Shown here: piece by piece, positions 50,195 to 59,290 of the stretch
Layout of the letters: each line of letters opens with the position of its first letter
Numbering within the stretch: position 1 is the stretch's first letter
From: Vibrio sp. UBA2441
GTDB taxonomy: Bacteria; Pseudomonadota; Gammaproteobacteria; Enterobacterales; Vibrionaceae
Assembly: GCA_002342685.1 (NCBI GenBank)
Contig: DDQN01000092.1
Coordinates: forward strand, 1 to 64,000
Direction of reading: 5' to 3'
DNA length: 64,000 nucleotides
The notes under the pieces: generated by a model
What the model was told of the DNA's origin: nothing
Databases searched by the model: none
What the model saw: only the letters and a program-made list of their open reading frames with translations
Program-made: the position numbers and the translations under genes

Positions 50195-51228
50195 TATAAT
50201 CCCCTCTCTTTAACCCATTCACGAACCTTCATGCCAGCCTGAATACCTGCCACACCAGAAACAACTATTCGATCCCCATTCATTAAGCCCGATAAAACCT
50301 CACCATCACTTCCTATAGAAACAGCAACTTTTTCAGTAATACCTTGCTTATCGACTCGCCACACATACTGACTATTTTCTTCGATAAATAACGCACTGTC
50401 TGCGATTGTATTTACCCCTCCGCTAGGTACTGATAATTGAATCTGACCCGACATTCCCGGAAGAATACCAACGTCTTTTGGCCGATTCATAATCATCGTC
50501 GTTTTGTAGCTTCCTGTTTTTGGGTCGGCCTCAGTATCAAGCTCTTGAAATTGTAATGGAAAAGACTTTTCAGGAAAGGAGTCGAAAATTATTGAAGCTT
50601 GTGCACTATCCGTTTTTTCAAAGCGACGAAGTAAGTAATCAGGCATCTGAAATACTACTTTAATTACCTCAGTCGTCTGGATATTCATCACTGGGTAATT
50701 CACGTTGATAAATTCATAGTTTTCAGCATTTACTATAGATACTGTACCATTATATGGTGCAACTAGACGTGTATAACTCAAATTGGCAGATGCTTGCTCC
50801 AACAAGGCTTTTGCGGAATTATAATTTGCCTGAGCCTTATCAAAATCTTGCTCTGATACAACCTTATCTTTACGTAACTTGCTCATGCGCTTGTATTGAA
50901 CATTTGCTAGTTGAAAATTCGCTCTTGCCTGTTGCTTCAATAAACCAAATTCATCGGGATTTAACTCAGCAAGTACATCACCCTGCTTAACCATTTCACC
51001 AGCACTAACATTCAGCTTATTAAGCTGACCAGAAACACGAAATGCCAGCACAGCTTTGTTGCCTGCATCGGCGAGAGCAGGAAATGTTCGTACCAAATCA
51101 CGGTGCCCAACAGAGACCGTTACAAGTTTGGCGGGACGTGATTCAGGTTCGGCAACAGGAGGTTCTTCACGGCTACAGCCGCCAAGAAAGACGACTGCAG
51201 ACATAAACAGAAGTAATAGCTTAGGCAT
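50194..51228 (-). CDS. RND efflux periplasmic adaptor (membrane fusion) lipoprotein 1
   Basis: The 344-residue adaptor has a lipobox (VVFLGGC, Cys18) and the same layout: lipoyl half 'VSAGEMVKQGDVLAELNPDEF', alpha hairpin to about 145, second lipoyl half 'LVAPYNGTVSIVNA', then beta domains. It is the first gene of a three-gene operon, adaptor-adaptor-pump. A 7-bp inverted repeat, ATAACCA-N5-TGGTTAT, lies about 90 bp upstream and could be an operator. No regulator gene is adjacent. Confidence 0.93.
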   Translation of the reverse strand: MPKLLLLFMSAVVFLGGCSREEPPVAEPESRPAKLVTVSVGHRDLVRTFPALADAGNKAVLAFRVSGQLNKLNVSAGEMVKQGDVLAELNPDEFGLLKQQARANFQLANVQYKRMSKLRKDKVVSEQDFDKAQANYNSAKALLEQASANLSYTRLVAPYNGTVSIVNAENYEFINVNYPVMNIQTTEVIKVVFQMPDYLLRRFEKTDSAQASIIFDSFPEKSFPLQFQELDTEADPKTGSYKTTMIMNRPKDVGILPGMSGQIQLSVPSGGVNTIADSALFIEENSQYVWRVDKQGITEKVAVSIGSDGEVLSGLMNGDRIVVSGVAGIQAGMKVREWVKERGL

Positions 51229-51318
51229 TTCTAATCATCCATATTAAATCGTTATCTAAACAACATAGATGATTAACAGAATAGATGCCAGTTAAGGTTT
51301 TGTTTAATCTACAAATTC

Positions 51319-51337
51319 ATAACCATGATCTGGTTAT
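51319..51337. promoter_or_regulatory. Possible operator upstream of the RND operon
   Basis: ATAACCA-tgatc-TGGTTAT is a perfect inverted repeat in the 133-bp gap between pspC and the first adaptor gene. It is not followed by a T run on the minus strand, which argues against a pspC terminator. The cognate repressor is unknown. Confidence 0.4.
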
Positions 51338-51361
51338 CAACCTGACATCTGTTTTTGATAA

Positions 51362-51751
51362 TTAGAGTTTATTAAATTCTCGATTTATTTTAAAAGTATC
51401 AGACGTAACGTATGCTTCTACTGCCCGCACTTGTTTTTCAACGTTTGCCAAATCTGATTCAATATTACATAAGAGATTTTCTGGTGTTTGACCCGATTGC
51501 CATGGCCTGTTTTTTATCGTGTGATCTTGCTTCGCTTTGAGATTCTCCTGGTAATCATACGGCTGCTTTTCGAGCATCAAAGTAAATGCAACATACGCCA
51601 GCATAACAAGAAAACTGCCTCCAAGAAGCGCCGCTGAAACCACCAGTATTCGAACTAACCATATCTCAGCACCAAAGTAATTGGCTATCCCGGCGCAAAC
51701 GCCAGTCAATTTCCCATTTACCGGATCACGATATAGCTGCCTATCTCTCAT
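51362..51751 (-). CDS. pspC: Phage shock protein C
   Basis: PspC is an inner-membrane protein that, with PspB, senses envelope stress and draws PspA away from PspF. The 129-residue protein has the PspC domain at residues 1-62 ('LYRDPVNGKLTGVCAGIANYF', then 'WLVRILVVSAALLGGSFLVMLAYVAF' region as the membrane helix). A charged cytoplasmic or periplasmic tail follows, with leucine-zipper-like heptads. It overlaps pspB by 11 nt and is last in the pspABC transcript. Confidence 0.96.
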   Translation of the reverse strand: MRDRQLYRDPVNGKLTGVCAGIANYFGAEIWLVRILVVSAALLGGSFLVMLAYVAFTLMLEKQPYDYQENLKAKQDHTIKNRPWQSGQTPENLLCNIESDLANVEKQVRAVEAYVTSDTFKINREFNKL

Positions 51752-51977
51752 AGTTGTCTCTCCAGCTTGGTGACTCTGAGTCCAGAATCCTTTCTAGTGT
51801 GACAATACGTTGCTGCAATGATTCTGCTTTCCCAGAAAGCGATTGCAGTTTCTCATAATCGTCAGTGGTTAAACCATGCTCTGACTTTTTCTTACTACGA
51901 TAGTGAAGAAATAACCAAAGCGGCGCGACGAAAATTAAAAATACAATTATTGGTCCCGTAATCAATGCCGCTGTCAT
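51741..51977 (-). CDS. pspB: Phage shock protein B
   Basis: The 78-residue protein has one N-terminal membrane helix ('ALITGPIIVFLIFVAPLWLFLHY' region, residues 3-25) and a cytoplasmic helical leucine-zipper-like tail ('YEKLQSLSGKAESLQQRIVTL'). This is the usual PspB layout. It partners PspC in activating the Psp response. It lies 22 nt after pspA and overlaps pspC. Confidence 0.96.
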   Translation of the reverse strand: MTAALITGPIIVFLIFVAPLWLFLHYRSKKKSEHGLTTDDYEKLQSLSGKAESLQQRIVTLERILDSESPSWRDNYER

Positions 51978-51999
51978 AGAAATACCTCTACCTTATTTA

Positions 52000-52668
52000 T
52001 TATTTATCATTTTTCATTTGCTGTTTCAGTTTCTCTAACTCTAACTCTATCTCATCCTGAGCTTTCAACTCAGCAAACTCTTGATCCAGAGACTTACCTT
52101 TGCCGGACAATTCGTAACTATCAGCCTCAGCTTCTAACTCATCAATTTTACGCTCGTACTGTTCAAATTTCGAAAACGCTTCAGCGGTACGACTCGTATG
52201 CAAGTGCTTCTGTACATCTCTGCGGCTACCTGCTGTTTCTCTACGAATGGTCAGGGCTTGTTGCTTGGCTCGTGTTTCGTTGATCTTGGTTTCAAGCTTG
52301 CCGATTTCACCGGTTAATTTGTCTATCGTTTCTTCAACTAACGTCTGTTCAGTATGCAAACTCTTTATGATATCTTGCAACTTCTGTTTTTCAATTAAGG
52401 CTGCACGAGCAAGATCTTCGCGTTGTTTCAATAATGCTAGTGATGCCTTTTTCTGCCAATCATCAATCTGAGTCTCAACAGACTCTACATGACGAGATAA
52501 CTCTTTTTTATCCGCTAATGCCTTCGCCGAATTAGTGCGAACTTCAACTAAAGTGTCTTCCATTTCCTGAAGAATTAAACGGATCATTTTTTCTGGATCT
52601 TCCGCTTTATCAAGTAACGCACTAATATTTGAGTTCACTATGTCTGCAAAACGAGAAAAGATGCCCAT
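52000..52668 (-). CDS. pspA: Phage shock protein A
   Basis: PspA binds and inhibits PspF at rest; under stress it assembles on the inner membrane and maintains its integrity (ESCRT-III-like family). The 222-residue protein is almost wholly coiled coil. It begins 'MGIFSRFADIVNSNISALLDKAEDPEKM', the amphipathic helix and start of the first hairpin, and contains 'RDVQKHLHTSRTAEAFSKFEQYERKID' region. A sigma-54 promoter lies 60 bp upstream. It is the first gene of pspABC. Confidence 0.98.
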   Translation of the reverse strand: MGIFSRFADIVNSNISALLDKAEDPEKMIRLILQEMEDTLVEVRTNSAKALADKKELSRHVESVETQIDDWQKKASLALLKQREDLARAALIEKQKLQDIIKSLHTEQTLVEETIDKLTGEIGKLETKINETRAKQQALTIRRETAGSRRDVQKHLHTSRTAEAFSKFEQYERKIDELEAEADSYELSGKGKSLDQEFAELKAQDEIELELEKLKQQMKNDK

Positions 52669-52728
52669 GATATAACTCCTTACTAATTTTAGTTAGATTT
52701 GCTTTTTAATGATTGATACCTTTGATAA

Positions 52729-52744
52729 TCCAATAAGCGTGCCA
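52729..52744 (-). promoter_or_regulatory. Sigma-54 promoter of pspABC
   Basis: On the minus strand TGGCACG-CTTA-TTGGA matches the -24/-12 consensus TGGCACG-N4-TTGCW except for one base in the -12 element. The -24 GG and the spacing are exact. It points to pspA and lies next to the gene of the enhancer-binding activator PspF. Confidence 0.82.
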
Positions 52745-52864
52745 CATTTATAAACCAATAAATTCAATATGTTAAAAGAAAACAAAAAATATCACCAATC
52801 ATGCTATGATAAATATAACTAACAGTTGGCAAATTTAACCAGGCTATTTAAGAAAGGAATCAAA

Positions 52865-53872
52865 GTGGAACAACAAACGCTTATCGGTGAGTCCCCAGAG
52901 TTCTTATCCGTTTTAGACAAAGTATCCTGCCTTGCGCCTATTGAGCGGTCAGTGCTCATTATTGGGGAGCGAGGTACAGGCAAAGAACTCATCGCACAAA
53001 GATTACATTATCTGTCTAAACGTTGGGATAAACCACTAGTCACACTCAATTGTTCCAGCTTGAGTGAAGGGTTAATTGATTCCGAGTTATTTGGTCACGA
53101 ATCGGGCGCTTTTACTGGTTCAAAAGGAAAACACTTAGGTCGATTTGAGAGAGCAGAAAATGGAACACTATTTTTAGATGAACTGGCAACGGCACCTCTC
53201 TCTGTGCAAGAAAAACTATTGCGAGTTATAGAGTATGGTCAATATGAAAGAGTCGGCGGGAACAAAACACTCAGCGCCAATGTACGACTAGTTTGTGCGA
53301 CCAATGCTGACCTACCACAAATGGCCGAACAGGGAGAGTTCCGGGCAGACCTATTAGACCGACTCGCGTTTGATGTTATTCATATACCTCCATTAAGAAA
53401 GCGAAACGAAGATATACCTCTACTAGCAGAGCACTATGCGATAAAGATGTGTCGTGAGTTATCCTTACCATTATTTGTTGGTTTTAGCCCTTTGGCCACT
53501 GAGCAATTAGCAGAATACTCGTGGCCAGGAAATGTTCGCGAATTAAAAAACGTGGTAGAGAGAGCAATCTATCAGCATGGAAACAAAAACTATCCTATTG
53601 AGCATCTAATTCTAGACCCGTTTCTTACGCCATGGTCAGGATCAGACAATTCCCCATCTACACTCAAAACCAAACAAGATGTTCAATTCACTTTTCCAAT
53701 GGATTATAAAAATTGGCAGGAAGAATCCGACATCCTGTTACTCAACCAAGTGCTTAATGAAGCTAAACATAATAAGCGTACGGCGGCAAATTTGCTTGGA
53801 CTCAGCTATCATCAACTAAGGGGCATGTTGAGAAAATACAATTTGGTTGGCCAAAATGACGACAAAGAGTAG
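52865..53872 (+). CDS. pspF: Psp operon transcriptional activator (sigma-54 enhancer-binding protein)
   Basis: PspF drives sigma-54 transcription of pspA without a regulatory N-terminal domain. The 335-residue protein has an AAA+ domain: Walker A 'GERGTGKELIA', the sigma-54-contact loop 'ESGAFTGSKGKHLGRFERA' (GAFTGA variant, ending S instead of A), Walker B 'GTLFLDELA' and 'EYSWPGNVREL'. A C-terminal Fis-type helix-turn-helix follows ('NKRTAANLLGLSYHQLRGML'). I start at GTG 52865, with AAGGAA 6 nt upstream, matching the E. coli start; a longer frame begins at 52826. It is divergent from pspA, and sapA follows. Confidence 0.96.
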   Translation: MEQQTLIGESPEFLSVLDKVSCLAPIERSVLIIGERGTGKELIAQRLHYLSKRWDKPLVTLNCSSLSEGLIDSELFGHESGAFTGSKGKHLGRFERAENGTLFLDELATAPLSVQEKLLRVIEYGQYERVGGNKTLSANVRLVCATNADLPQMAEQGEFRADLLDRLAFDVIHIPPLRKRNEDIPLLAEHYAIKMCRELSLPLFVGFSPLATEQLAEYSWPGNVRELKNVVERAIYQHGNKNYPIEHLILDPFLTPWSGSDNSPSTLKTKQDVQFTFPMDYKNWQEESDILLLNQVLNEAKHNKRTAANLLGLSYHQLRGMLRKYNLVGQNDDKE

Positions 53873-53974
53873 CGCTATTTGCGCTATATACTTGGTCTGA
53901 TTAGGTAAAAAATGGTAAATTAACCAGATCATAAGGCTCGACGCCTGTTTTCCAAATTAACGACAGCTCTTTCT

Positions 53975-55594
53975 ATGAAAGCATTTTTGCAGTTTACTTT
54001 AAGCATCTGTAGCTTAGGCTTATTATCCGGATGTGGTGAAAACCTCGATCAAGATAAAATTCGAAATCAAGGCTTTGTATTTTGTGGGCAGGGTGCCCCG
54101 ACCTCTTTCAATCCTCAGCTTGTTGAGAGTGGCATCACTTCTGAGTCTCTCAGCCCACAAATATTTGATTCTCTGTTAATTTTGAATCCAAATAGCCATG
54201 AGCCTATGCCTAGCCTAGCTAAAAGCTGGACAGTAAATGAAGAAAGAACAGAATATGTATTTCAACTCCGTCGTGATGTGGCTTTCCAAACAACGTCTTG
54301 GTTTTCACCCTCTCGTTATTTAAACGCATCTGATGTGGTATTTAGCTTTAATAGAATAATCAACAAAAACAGCGAATTTCACCACGTAAGCAATGCGAGT
54401 TATCCCTGGTTTACAGGCATTGAATTCGCTGGATTGGTCAAGAGTGTCGAATCTATCGATGAGCATCTGGTCAAATTTACCTTAAATCATGCAGACAATA
54501 CGTTTTTATCCAATATCGCAACAACCTACTCTGTCATACACTCCAAGGAGTACGCAGACAAGCTGGCTAAAGAAGGGAATAAAAAACTGATAGACCAAAA
54601 GCCCATCGGCTCTGGTCCGTTCTATTTAGATGAATATCAAGTGGGTGACTTGGTTCGCCTTAAACGCCATGATAATTATTGGCGTGGACAACCTAATGTG
54701 GAACAAATCGTTTTTGACATATCTTCCCGTGGAACAGGCCCACTAGCGAAACTTCTCAGAAACGAATGTGATGTGCTCAACTCCCCAGTTTCCAGCCATA
54801 TCCCTATCATAAAACAACACGATGAGTTGATACTCGAAGCACGTTCTTCAATGAACGTCGCCTTTATCGCCATTAATACCGATCACAAAGCGCTTAAAGA
54901 CGTGAGGGTAAGACGAGCCCTCAACCTTTCTATCAACCGGAAAAGTATATTAGATTCAGTTTATTACGGCACGGGTGAGCAAGCCTATTCACTATTACCG
55001 CCAAATTCTTGGGCCTATCAAAAAGATGCCGTGCAAATTCGTTATGACCGCAATTATGCTCTCGCACTTCTGCGAGAGGCTGGTTACGTGAAAGGATTAT
55101 CGTTATCCATGTGGGTTCCTCTCGAACCAAAAGCGTACAACCCTAGCCCGAGAAAAACCGCAGAATTAATTCAAGCCGCTTTCGCTGATATCAGTGTCAC
55201 TCTAAACCTTTTCACTAGTGACCAATTTGATAGAAGTGAACTTAGCAAACATAAAAATATCGATTTGGTACTCACCGGTTGGAATGCCAGCACTGGTGAT
55301 CCTGATAATTTCCTTCGCCCTTTACTCTCTTGTAATGCAGAACAGTCTGGGCTAAACGTTTCTATGTGGTGCAACCCTGACTTTGACTTCCTTCTTGATC
55401 TTGCAAAAGAAACCAATCAGACCCGTTACCGGATGAATTTATATAAACAAGCACAAAACATCATGAATGAAGAAGTCCCCGTCATTCCGCTTGCCCATGG
55501 AGCTCAATTTCAGGCCTATCATAAATCTCTACAAGGTTTTAATATCAGCCCATTTAGTTCTCAGAGCTTTCACAATGTAGAGAGGACAAAATAA
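53975..55594 (+). CDS. sapA: Peptide ABC transporter substrate-binding protein SapA
   Basis: SapA is the periplasmic binding component of the Sap (sensitivity to antimicrobial peptides) transporter, an OppA-like family-5 binding protein. The 539 residues align along their length with E. coli SapA ('NPHSHEPMPSLAKSW'-type start; 'RPLLSCNAEQSG' near the end). The N terminus ends in a lipobox (LLSGCGE, Cys20), so this version appears to be a lipoprotein, unlike E. coli SapA with its cleaved signal. It follows pspF by 102 bp and starts the sapABCDF operon. Confidence 0.95.
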   Translation: MKAFLQFTLSICSLGLLSGCGENLDQDKIRNQGFVFCGQGAPTSFNPQLVESGITSESLSPQIFDSLLILNPNSHEPMPSLAKSWTVNEERTEYVFQLRRDVAFQTTSWFSPSRYLNASDVVFSFNRIINKNSEFHHVSNASYPWFTGIEFAGLVKSVESIDEHLVKFTLNHADNTFLSNIATTYSVIHSKEYADKLAKEGNKKLIDQKPIGSGPFYLDEYQVGDLVRLKRHDNYWRGQPNVEQIVFDISSRGTGPLAKLLRNECDVLNSPVSSHIPIIKQHDELILEARSSMNVAFIAINTDHKALKDVRVRRALNLSINRKSILDSVYYGTGEQAYSLLPPNSWAYQKDAVQIRYDRNYALALLREAGYVKGLSLSMWVPLEPKAYNPSPRKTAELIQAAFADISVTLNLFTSDQFDRSELSKHKNIDLVLTGWNASTGDPDNFLRPLLSCNAEQSGLNVSMWCNPDFDFLLDLAKETNQTRYRMNLYKQAQNIMNEEVPVIPLAHGAQFQAYHKSLQGFNISPFSSQSFHNVERTK

Positions 55595-56556
55595 TGTTTC
55601 GTTATACTGTGCGCCGCTTTAACCTCTTTGTAATTACGTTGTTGATGCTAACATTGGTCGGCTACAACATCGTCTTGCTCGATGATTCCTCTGTTTGGCA
55701 TAAGATGGAATTTTGGGACGGTTGGATTCTTTATTTGCACCAGCTAGCGCAACTCGATTTTGGCATCAACAAACAAGGCTATCCTATCCTTGACGACTTG
55801 CTAATGGTTTTTCCCGCGACTCTTGAACTGTGTCTGTTCGCTTTTATTTTTGCGCTATTAGTCGGTATTCCTCTAGGTACATTAGCAGGGATGCGTCAAG
55901 GCAAGTTTATCGATACGTTTATTTCGTTCGTTTCCATGTCTGGTTATTCGGCTCCCTTATTTTGGGTTGCCTTGCTGATGATTATGTTTTTCTCTCTTCA
56001 TTTACAGATATTACCTGTTTCCGGGCGGTATAATCTGCTCTATGAAATCGAACCTATCACCGGTTTTGCCATTATTGACGCATTCATGTCAAATAAAATG
56101 TATCGTGCCGAAGCCTTACAAAGCGTAATTTCACATCTGATTTTACCTTGTATGGTTCTTGCTTTAGCCCCCACGACGCAAATTGTTCGCCTTATGCGCG
56201 CCTCAGTTGCTGAGGTAATGTCCCAGAACTACATTCGCGCGGCACGCATTAAAGGCCTATCAAAGTATGAAATTGTCATGCAACACGTAATGCGAAATGC
56301 CTTACCGCCAATTATTCCCAAATTTGGTGTACAACTTTCAAGCATGCTGACATTCGCCATTATTACTGAATCTATTTTTAACTGGCCCGGTATCGGTCGT
56401 TGGTTACTGAATGCGTTATCAAATCAAGATTATGCATCCATTCAGGCAGGAGTAATCGTGGTAGCGTCATTTGTATTATCGGCCAATATCTTATCCGATC
56501 TCATTGGCACTGTGGCTAACCCACTGGTAAGGAAAGAGTGGTATGTTAACAAGTAA
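55594..56556 (+). CDS. sapB: Peptide ABC transporter permease SapB
   Basis: The 320-residue inner-membrane permease has about six helices and the DppB/OppB-type layout. The EAA motif lies near 'ASVAEVMSQNYIRAARIKGLSKYEIVMQHVMRNALPPIIP' (residues 205-245), which contacts the ATPases. It starts directly at the sapA stop and overlaps sapC by 14 nt. Confidence 0.95.
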   Translation: MFRYTVRRFNLFVITLLMLTLVGYNIVLLDDSSVWHKMEFWDGWILYLHQLAQLDFGINKQGYPILDDLLMVFPATLELCLFAFIFALLVGIPLGTLAGMRQGKFIDTFISFVSMSGYSAPLFWVALLMIMFFSLHLQILPVSGRYNLLYEIEPITGFAIIDAFMSNKMYRAEALQSVISHLILPCMVLALAPTTQIVRLMRASVAEVMSQNYIRAARIKGLSKYEIVMQHVMRNALPPIIPKFGVQLSSMLTFAIITESIFNWPGIGRWLLNALSNQDYASIQAGVIVVASFVLSANILSDLIGTVANPLVRKEWYVNK

Positions 56557-57430
56557 TATTTATCAGGAAGAGCATGTTCCTACTCAATTCGAACGTTTTG
56601 CTAAAAGTTTTAGGCAAAATAGCTTCGCTATGTTTGGTTTGTGGTGTCTTGGTTTTGTCATCATTGTTACGTTAGCTTCACCTTGGTTAGCTCCGCATGA
56701 CCCCCAACTTCAAACGGGCAACTTATTGGTACCACCTTCATGGAACCATGAAGGCAGCATCGAGTACTTTCTGGGTACAGATGATTTAGGTAGAGATATT
56801 CTTTCCCGAATCATTACGGGCTCACAGTTAACCTTTGGTGCAGCCGTTCTTATTACTATTGTTTCTACCCTTGTTGGCTGTAGCATTGGTATCCTTGCGG
56901 GCATGACCAAAGGCTTGTTATCAAGTACCCTAAACCACTTACTTGATACAGTAATGTCAATTCCATCTCTGCTTTTAGCTATTATCTTTGTCGCATTTCT
57001 CGGCTTCGGTGAGTTCAATATTCTATTGGCTATATGTCTTGCTCTGGTTCCGCGCTTTATTCGCTCACTCTATACGGCGGTTCATGGGGAGTTAGAAAAA
57101 GACTACATTATGGCTTCACGTCTGGATGGAGCTAACGATTTCTATCTGCTAACCAACTCCATTTTCCCTAATATTCTTGCCGTTATTGCTGCGGAATTTA
57201 CCATGGCAATGACCATCGCTATTTTGGATATCACAGCGCTCGGTTTTCTTGGCCTTGGTGCCCAGGCTCCCAGTACTGAGTGGGGGGCTATCCTAGGTGA
57301 CTCGGTAGAATTAATATATCTCGCACCATGGACAGTAACGCTGCCCGGCCTTGCTATCATGTTTACGGTTATCGTCATCAACCTTGTTGGTGAAGGTGTA
57401 AGACAAGCGTTAAACGCAGGTATCGAATAA
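56543..57430 (+). CDS. sapC: Peptide ABC transporter permease SapC
   Basis: The 295-residue partner permease of SapB has the DppC/OppC layout. Typical stretches are 'FLGTDDLGRDILSRIITGS' in the periplasmic loop, 'LLDTVMSIPSLLLAIIFVAFLG' and the EAA loop 'LEKDYIMASRLDGANDFYLL'. 'LGLGAQAPSTEWGAILGD' is conserved near the end. It overlaps sapB by 14 nt and its stop overlaps sapD as TAATG. Confidence 0.96.
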   Translation: MLTSNIYQEEHVPTQFERFAKSFRQNSFAMFGLWCLGFVIIVTLASPWLAPHDPQLQTGNLLVPPSWNHEGSIEYFLGTDDLGRDILSRIITGSQLTFGAAVLITIVSTLVGCSIGILAGMTKGLLSSTLNHLLDTVMSIPSLLLAIIFVAFLGFGEFNILLAICLALVPRFIRSLYTAVHGELEKDYIMASRLDGANDFYLLTNSIFPNILAVIAAEFTMAMTIAILDITALGFLGLGAQAPSTEWGAILGDSVELIYLAPWTVTLPGLAIMFTVIVINLVGEGVRQALNAGIE

Positions 57431-58425
57431 TGCCTTTATTAGACTTTAGACACTTAACCATAGAAATTGAAACGCCTCATGGCTTAGTTAAAGCCGTGGA
57501 TCGTATGAGTATTACTATACAAGAGGGCGATATTCGTGGCTTAGTTGGAGAATCCGGCTCTGGTAAAAGTTTGGTCGCCAAGGCTATTGTCGGTATTTGT
57601 AAAGACAATTGGCGTATCTCAGCTGACCGTATGCGTCTCGGAGATGTAGATCTATTACAACTAACACCAAAAGAAAGAAGGCGTGTTATTGCCCGCGACG
57701 TCGCTATTATATTTCAGGAGGCGTCAACCTGCCTAGACCCCTCAGAAGAAGTGGGCATTCAATTAGCTGAATCTATCCCGGCAAAATCCTTTGAGGGCCA
57801 TTGGTGGGAAAGAATAAAATGGCGCAAAAAACAAGCGATAGCTTTACTTCACAAGGTCGGTATTAAAGATCACAAACGGCTAATGAGCAGCTACCCTTAC
57901 GAATTAACCGACGGTGAATGTCAGAAAGTCATGATCGCCATGGCAATTGCTGCGAAACCAAGGATTTTAATTGCTGATGAGCCAACCAATGACTTAGATC
58001 CCATTACACAATCACAGATATTGCGCTTGTTAAGTCGAATGAATCAAGTAAACAACACAACCATCTTATTGATTGGACATGACTTGACCACCATTACACA
58101 ATGGGCAAATCGAATCACAGTGATGTACTGCGGTCAATCTGTAGAATCCGCCTCTACAGAGCAAATTTTAAAGGCACCAAAGCACCCTTACACGGCGGCA
58201 CTTTTAAAGGCAATGCCCGATTTTAGCGGTAATATACCTCACAAACAGAAGTTACAATCTCTACCAGGTGCCATTCCGCCATTGCAACATTTGCCAATAG
58301 GGTGCCGTTTAGGCCCTCGTTGTCCCTATGCTCAGCGGCAGTGTGTAGAAATACCCTACTCTAAAAAAATTAAAGACCATAAGTTTTCTTGCCATTTCCC
58401 ATTGCATACGGAGAAAAAGTCATGA
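57430..58425 (+). CDS. sapD: Peptide ABC transporter ATP-binding protein SapD
   Basis: The 331-residue ATPase has Walker A 'GESGSGKSLVAK', Walker B 'ILIADEPTNDLD', switch His 'LLIGHDLTT', and a C-terminal oligopeptide-transport domain with a cysteine motif ('CRLGPRCPYAQRQC'), typical of DppD/OppD-type ATPases with an iron-sulfur site. The ABC signature reads 'ELTDGECQKVM' rather than LSGGQ, a divergence also seen in E. coli SapD. In E. coli SapD ATP binding also supports Trk potassium uptake. It overlaps sapF by 4 nt. Confidence 0.95.
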   Translation: MPLLDFRHLTIEIETPHGLVKAVDRMSITIQEGDIRGLVGESGSGKSLVAKAIVGICKDNWRISADRMRLGDVDLLQLTPKERRRVIARDVAIIFQEASTCLDPSEEVGIQLAESIPAKSFEGHWWERIKWRKKQAIALLHKVGIKDHKRLMSSYPYELTDGECQKVMIAMAIAAKPRILIADEPTNDLDPITQSQILRLLSRMNQVNNTTILLIGHDLTTITQWANRITVMYCGQSVESASTEQILKAPKHPYTAALLKAMPDFSGNIPHKQKLQSLPGAIPPLQHLPIGCRLGPRCPYAQRQCVEIPYSKKIKDHKFSCHFPLHTEKKS

Positions 58426-59216
58426 GTGCTTTGCTAGAAGTTGATAACCTATCCAAGCGATTTATCACTCGATCAGGCTTTTTTGGAACTAAAGAACAAG
58501 AAGCCGTTAAACCGGTCAGTTTTTCGCTCGAAGTTGGTGAAACAATTGGTTTTATTGGTCAAAATGGGTCTGGGAAATCAACGTTAGCAAAAATGCTCGC
58601 TGGTGTTGTCGAACCTTCACAAGGCGAAATAAGAGTAAACGGAGAGAAACTCGAACACAGAGATTACTCTACTCGCTGCAAACTCATTCGTATGATTTTT
58701 CAGGATCCAAACAGCTCACTTAATCCGCGAATTCAGATTGGTCGCATTCTAGAAGGACCGTTAAAAAGAAACACTGAAATGTCACCAGAAGCGCGTATGC
58801 AAAGAGTTAAAGCGACACTAGTTCGCGTGGGACTACTCCCCGAGCATGCATACTTTTATCCGCAGATGTTGGCTGCAGGTCAAAAACAGAGAGTCTGTTT
58901 GGCCCGGGCTTTAATTTTGCAACCGTCTATCATCGTAGCTGATGAAGCGCTAAACGGTTTAGATATGGCAATGCGGTCACAGATCATTAACCTGTTTTTA
59001 GAGCTACAAGATGAGATGGGAGTTGCCTTTGTTTATGCTTCTCAACATATCGGAATAATAAAACACATTACAGATAAAGTGATGGTGATGCACGAAGGAA
59101 CGGTTGTGGAATATGGTGAGACAAGCAAGGTACTTACCTGTCCGGAACACCCTATTACTCAAAGGCTAGTAGAAAGTCATTTTTACAAAGCCCCTAGTTA
59201 CAGAAAGTGCTCATAA
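58422..59216 (+). CDS. sapF: Peptide ABC transporter ATP-binding protein SapF
   Basis: The 264-residue ATPase has Walker A 'GQNGSGKSTLAKML', Q-loop 'MIFQDPNSSLNPR', and Walker B 'IIVADEALNGLD'. The signature reads 'LAAGQKQRVCLARAL', altered from LSGGQ as in other SapF. I start at ATG 58422, whose ATGA overlaps the sapD stop; a longer frame lies within sapD. It completes the sap operon. Confidence 0.95.
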   Translation: MSALLEVDNLSKRFITRSGFFGTKEQEAVKPVSFSLEVGETIGFIGQNGSGKSTLAKMLAGVVEPSQGEIRVNGEKLEHRDYSTRCKLIRMIFQDPNSSLNPRIQIGRILEGPLKRNTEMSPEARMQRVKATLVRVGLLPEHAYFYPQMLAAGQKQRVCLARALILQPSIIVADEALNGLDMAMRSQIINLFLELQDEMGVAFVYASQHIGIIKHITDKVMVMHEGTVVEYGETSKVLTCPEHPITQRLVESHFYKAPSYRKCS

Positions 59217-59290
59217 TTTTAAATGCTTATCGCATTAAAAGCACTTCGTATTAACAGCTTTCCGTATTAAGAAGTCGCCATATAAAAAGA

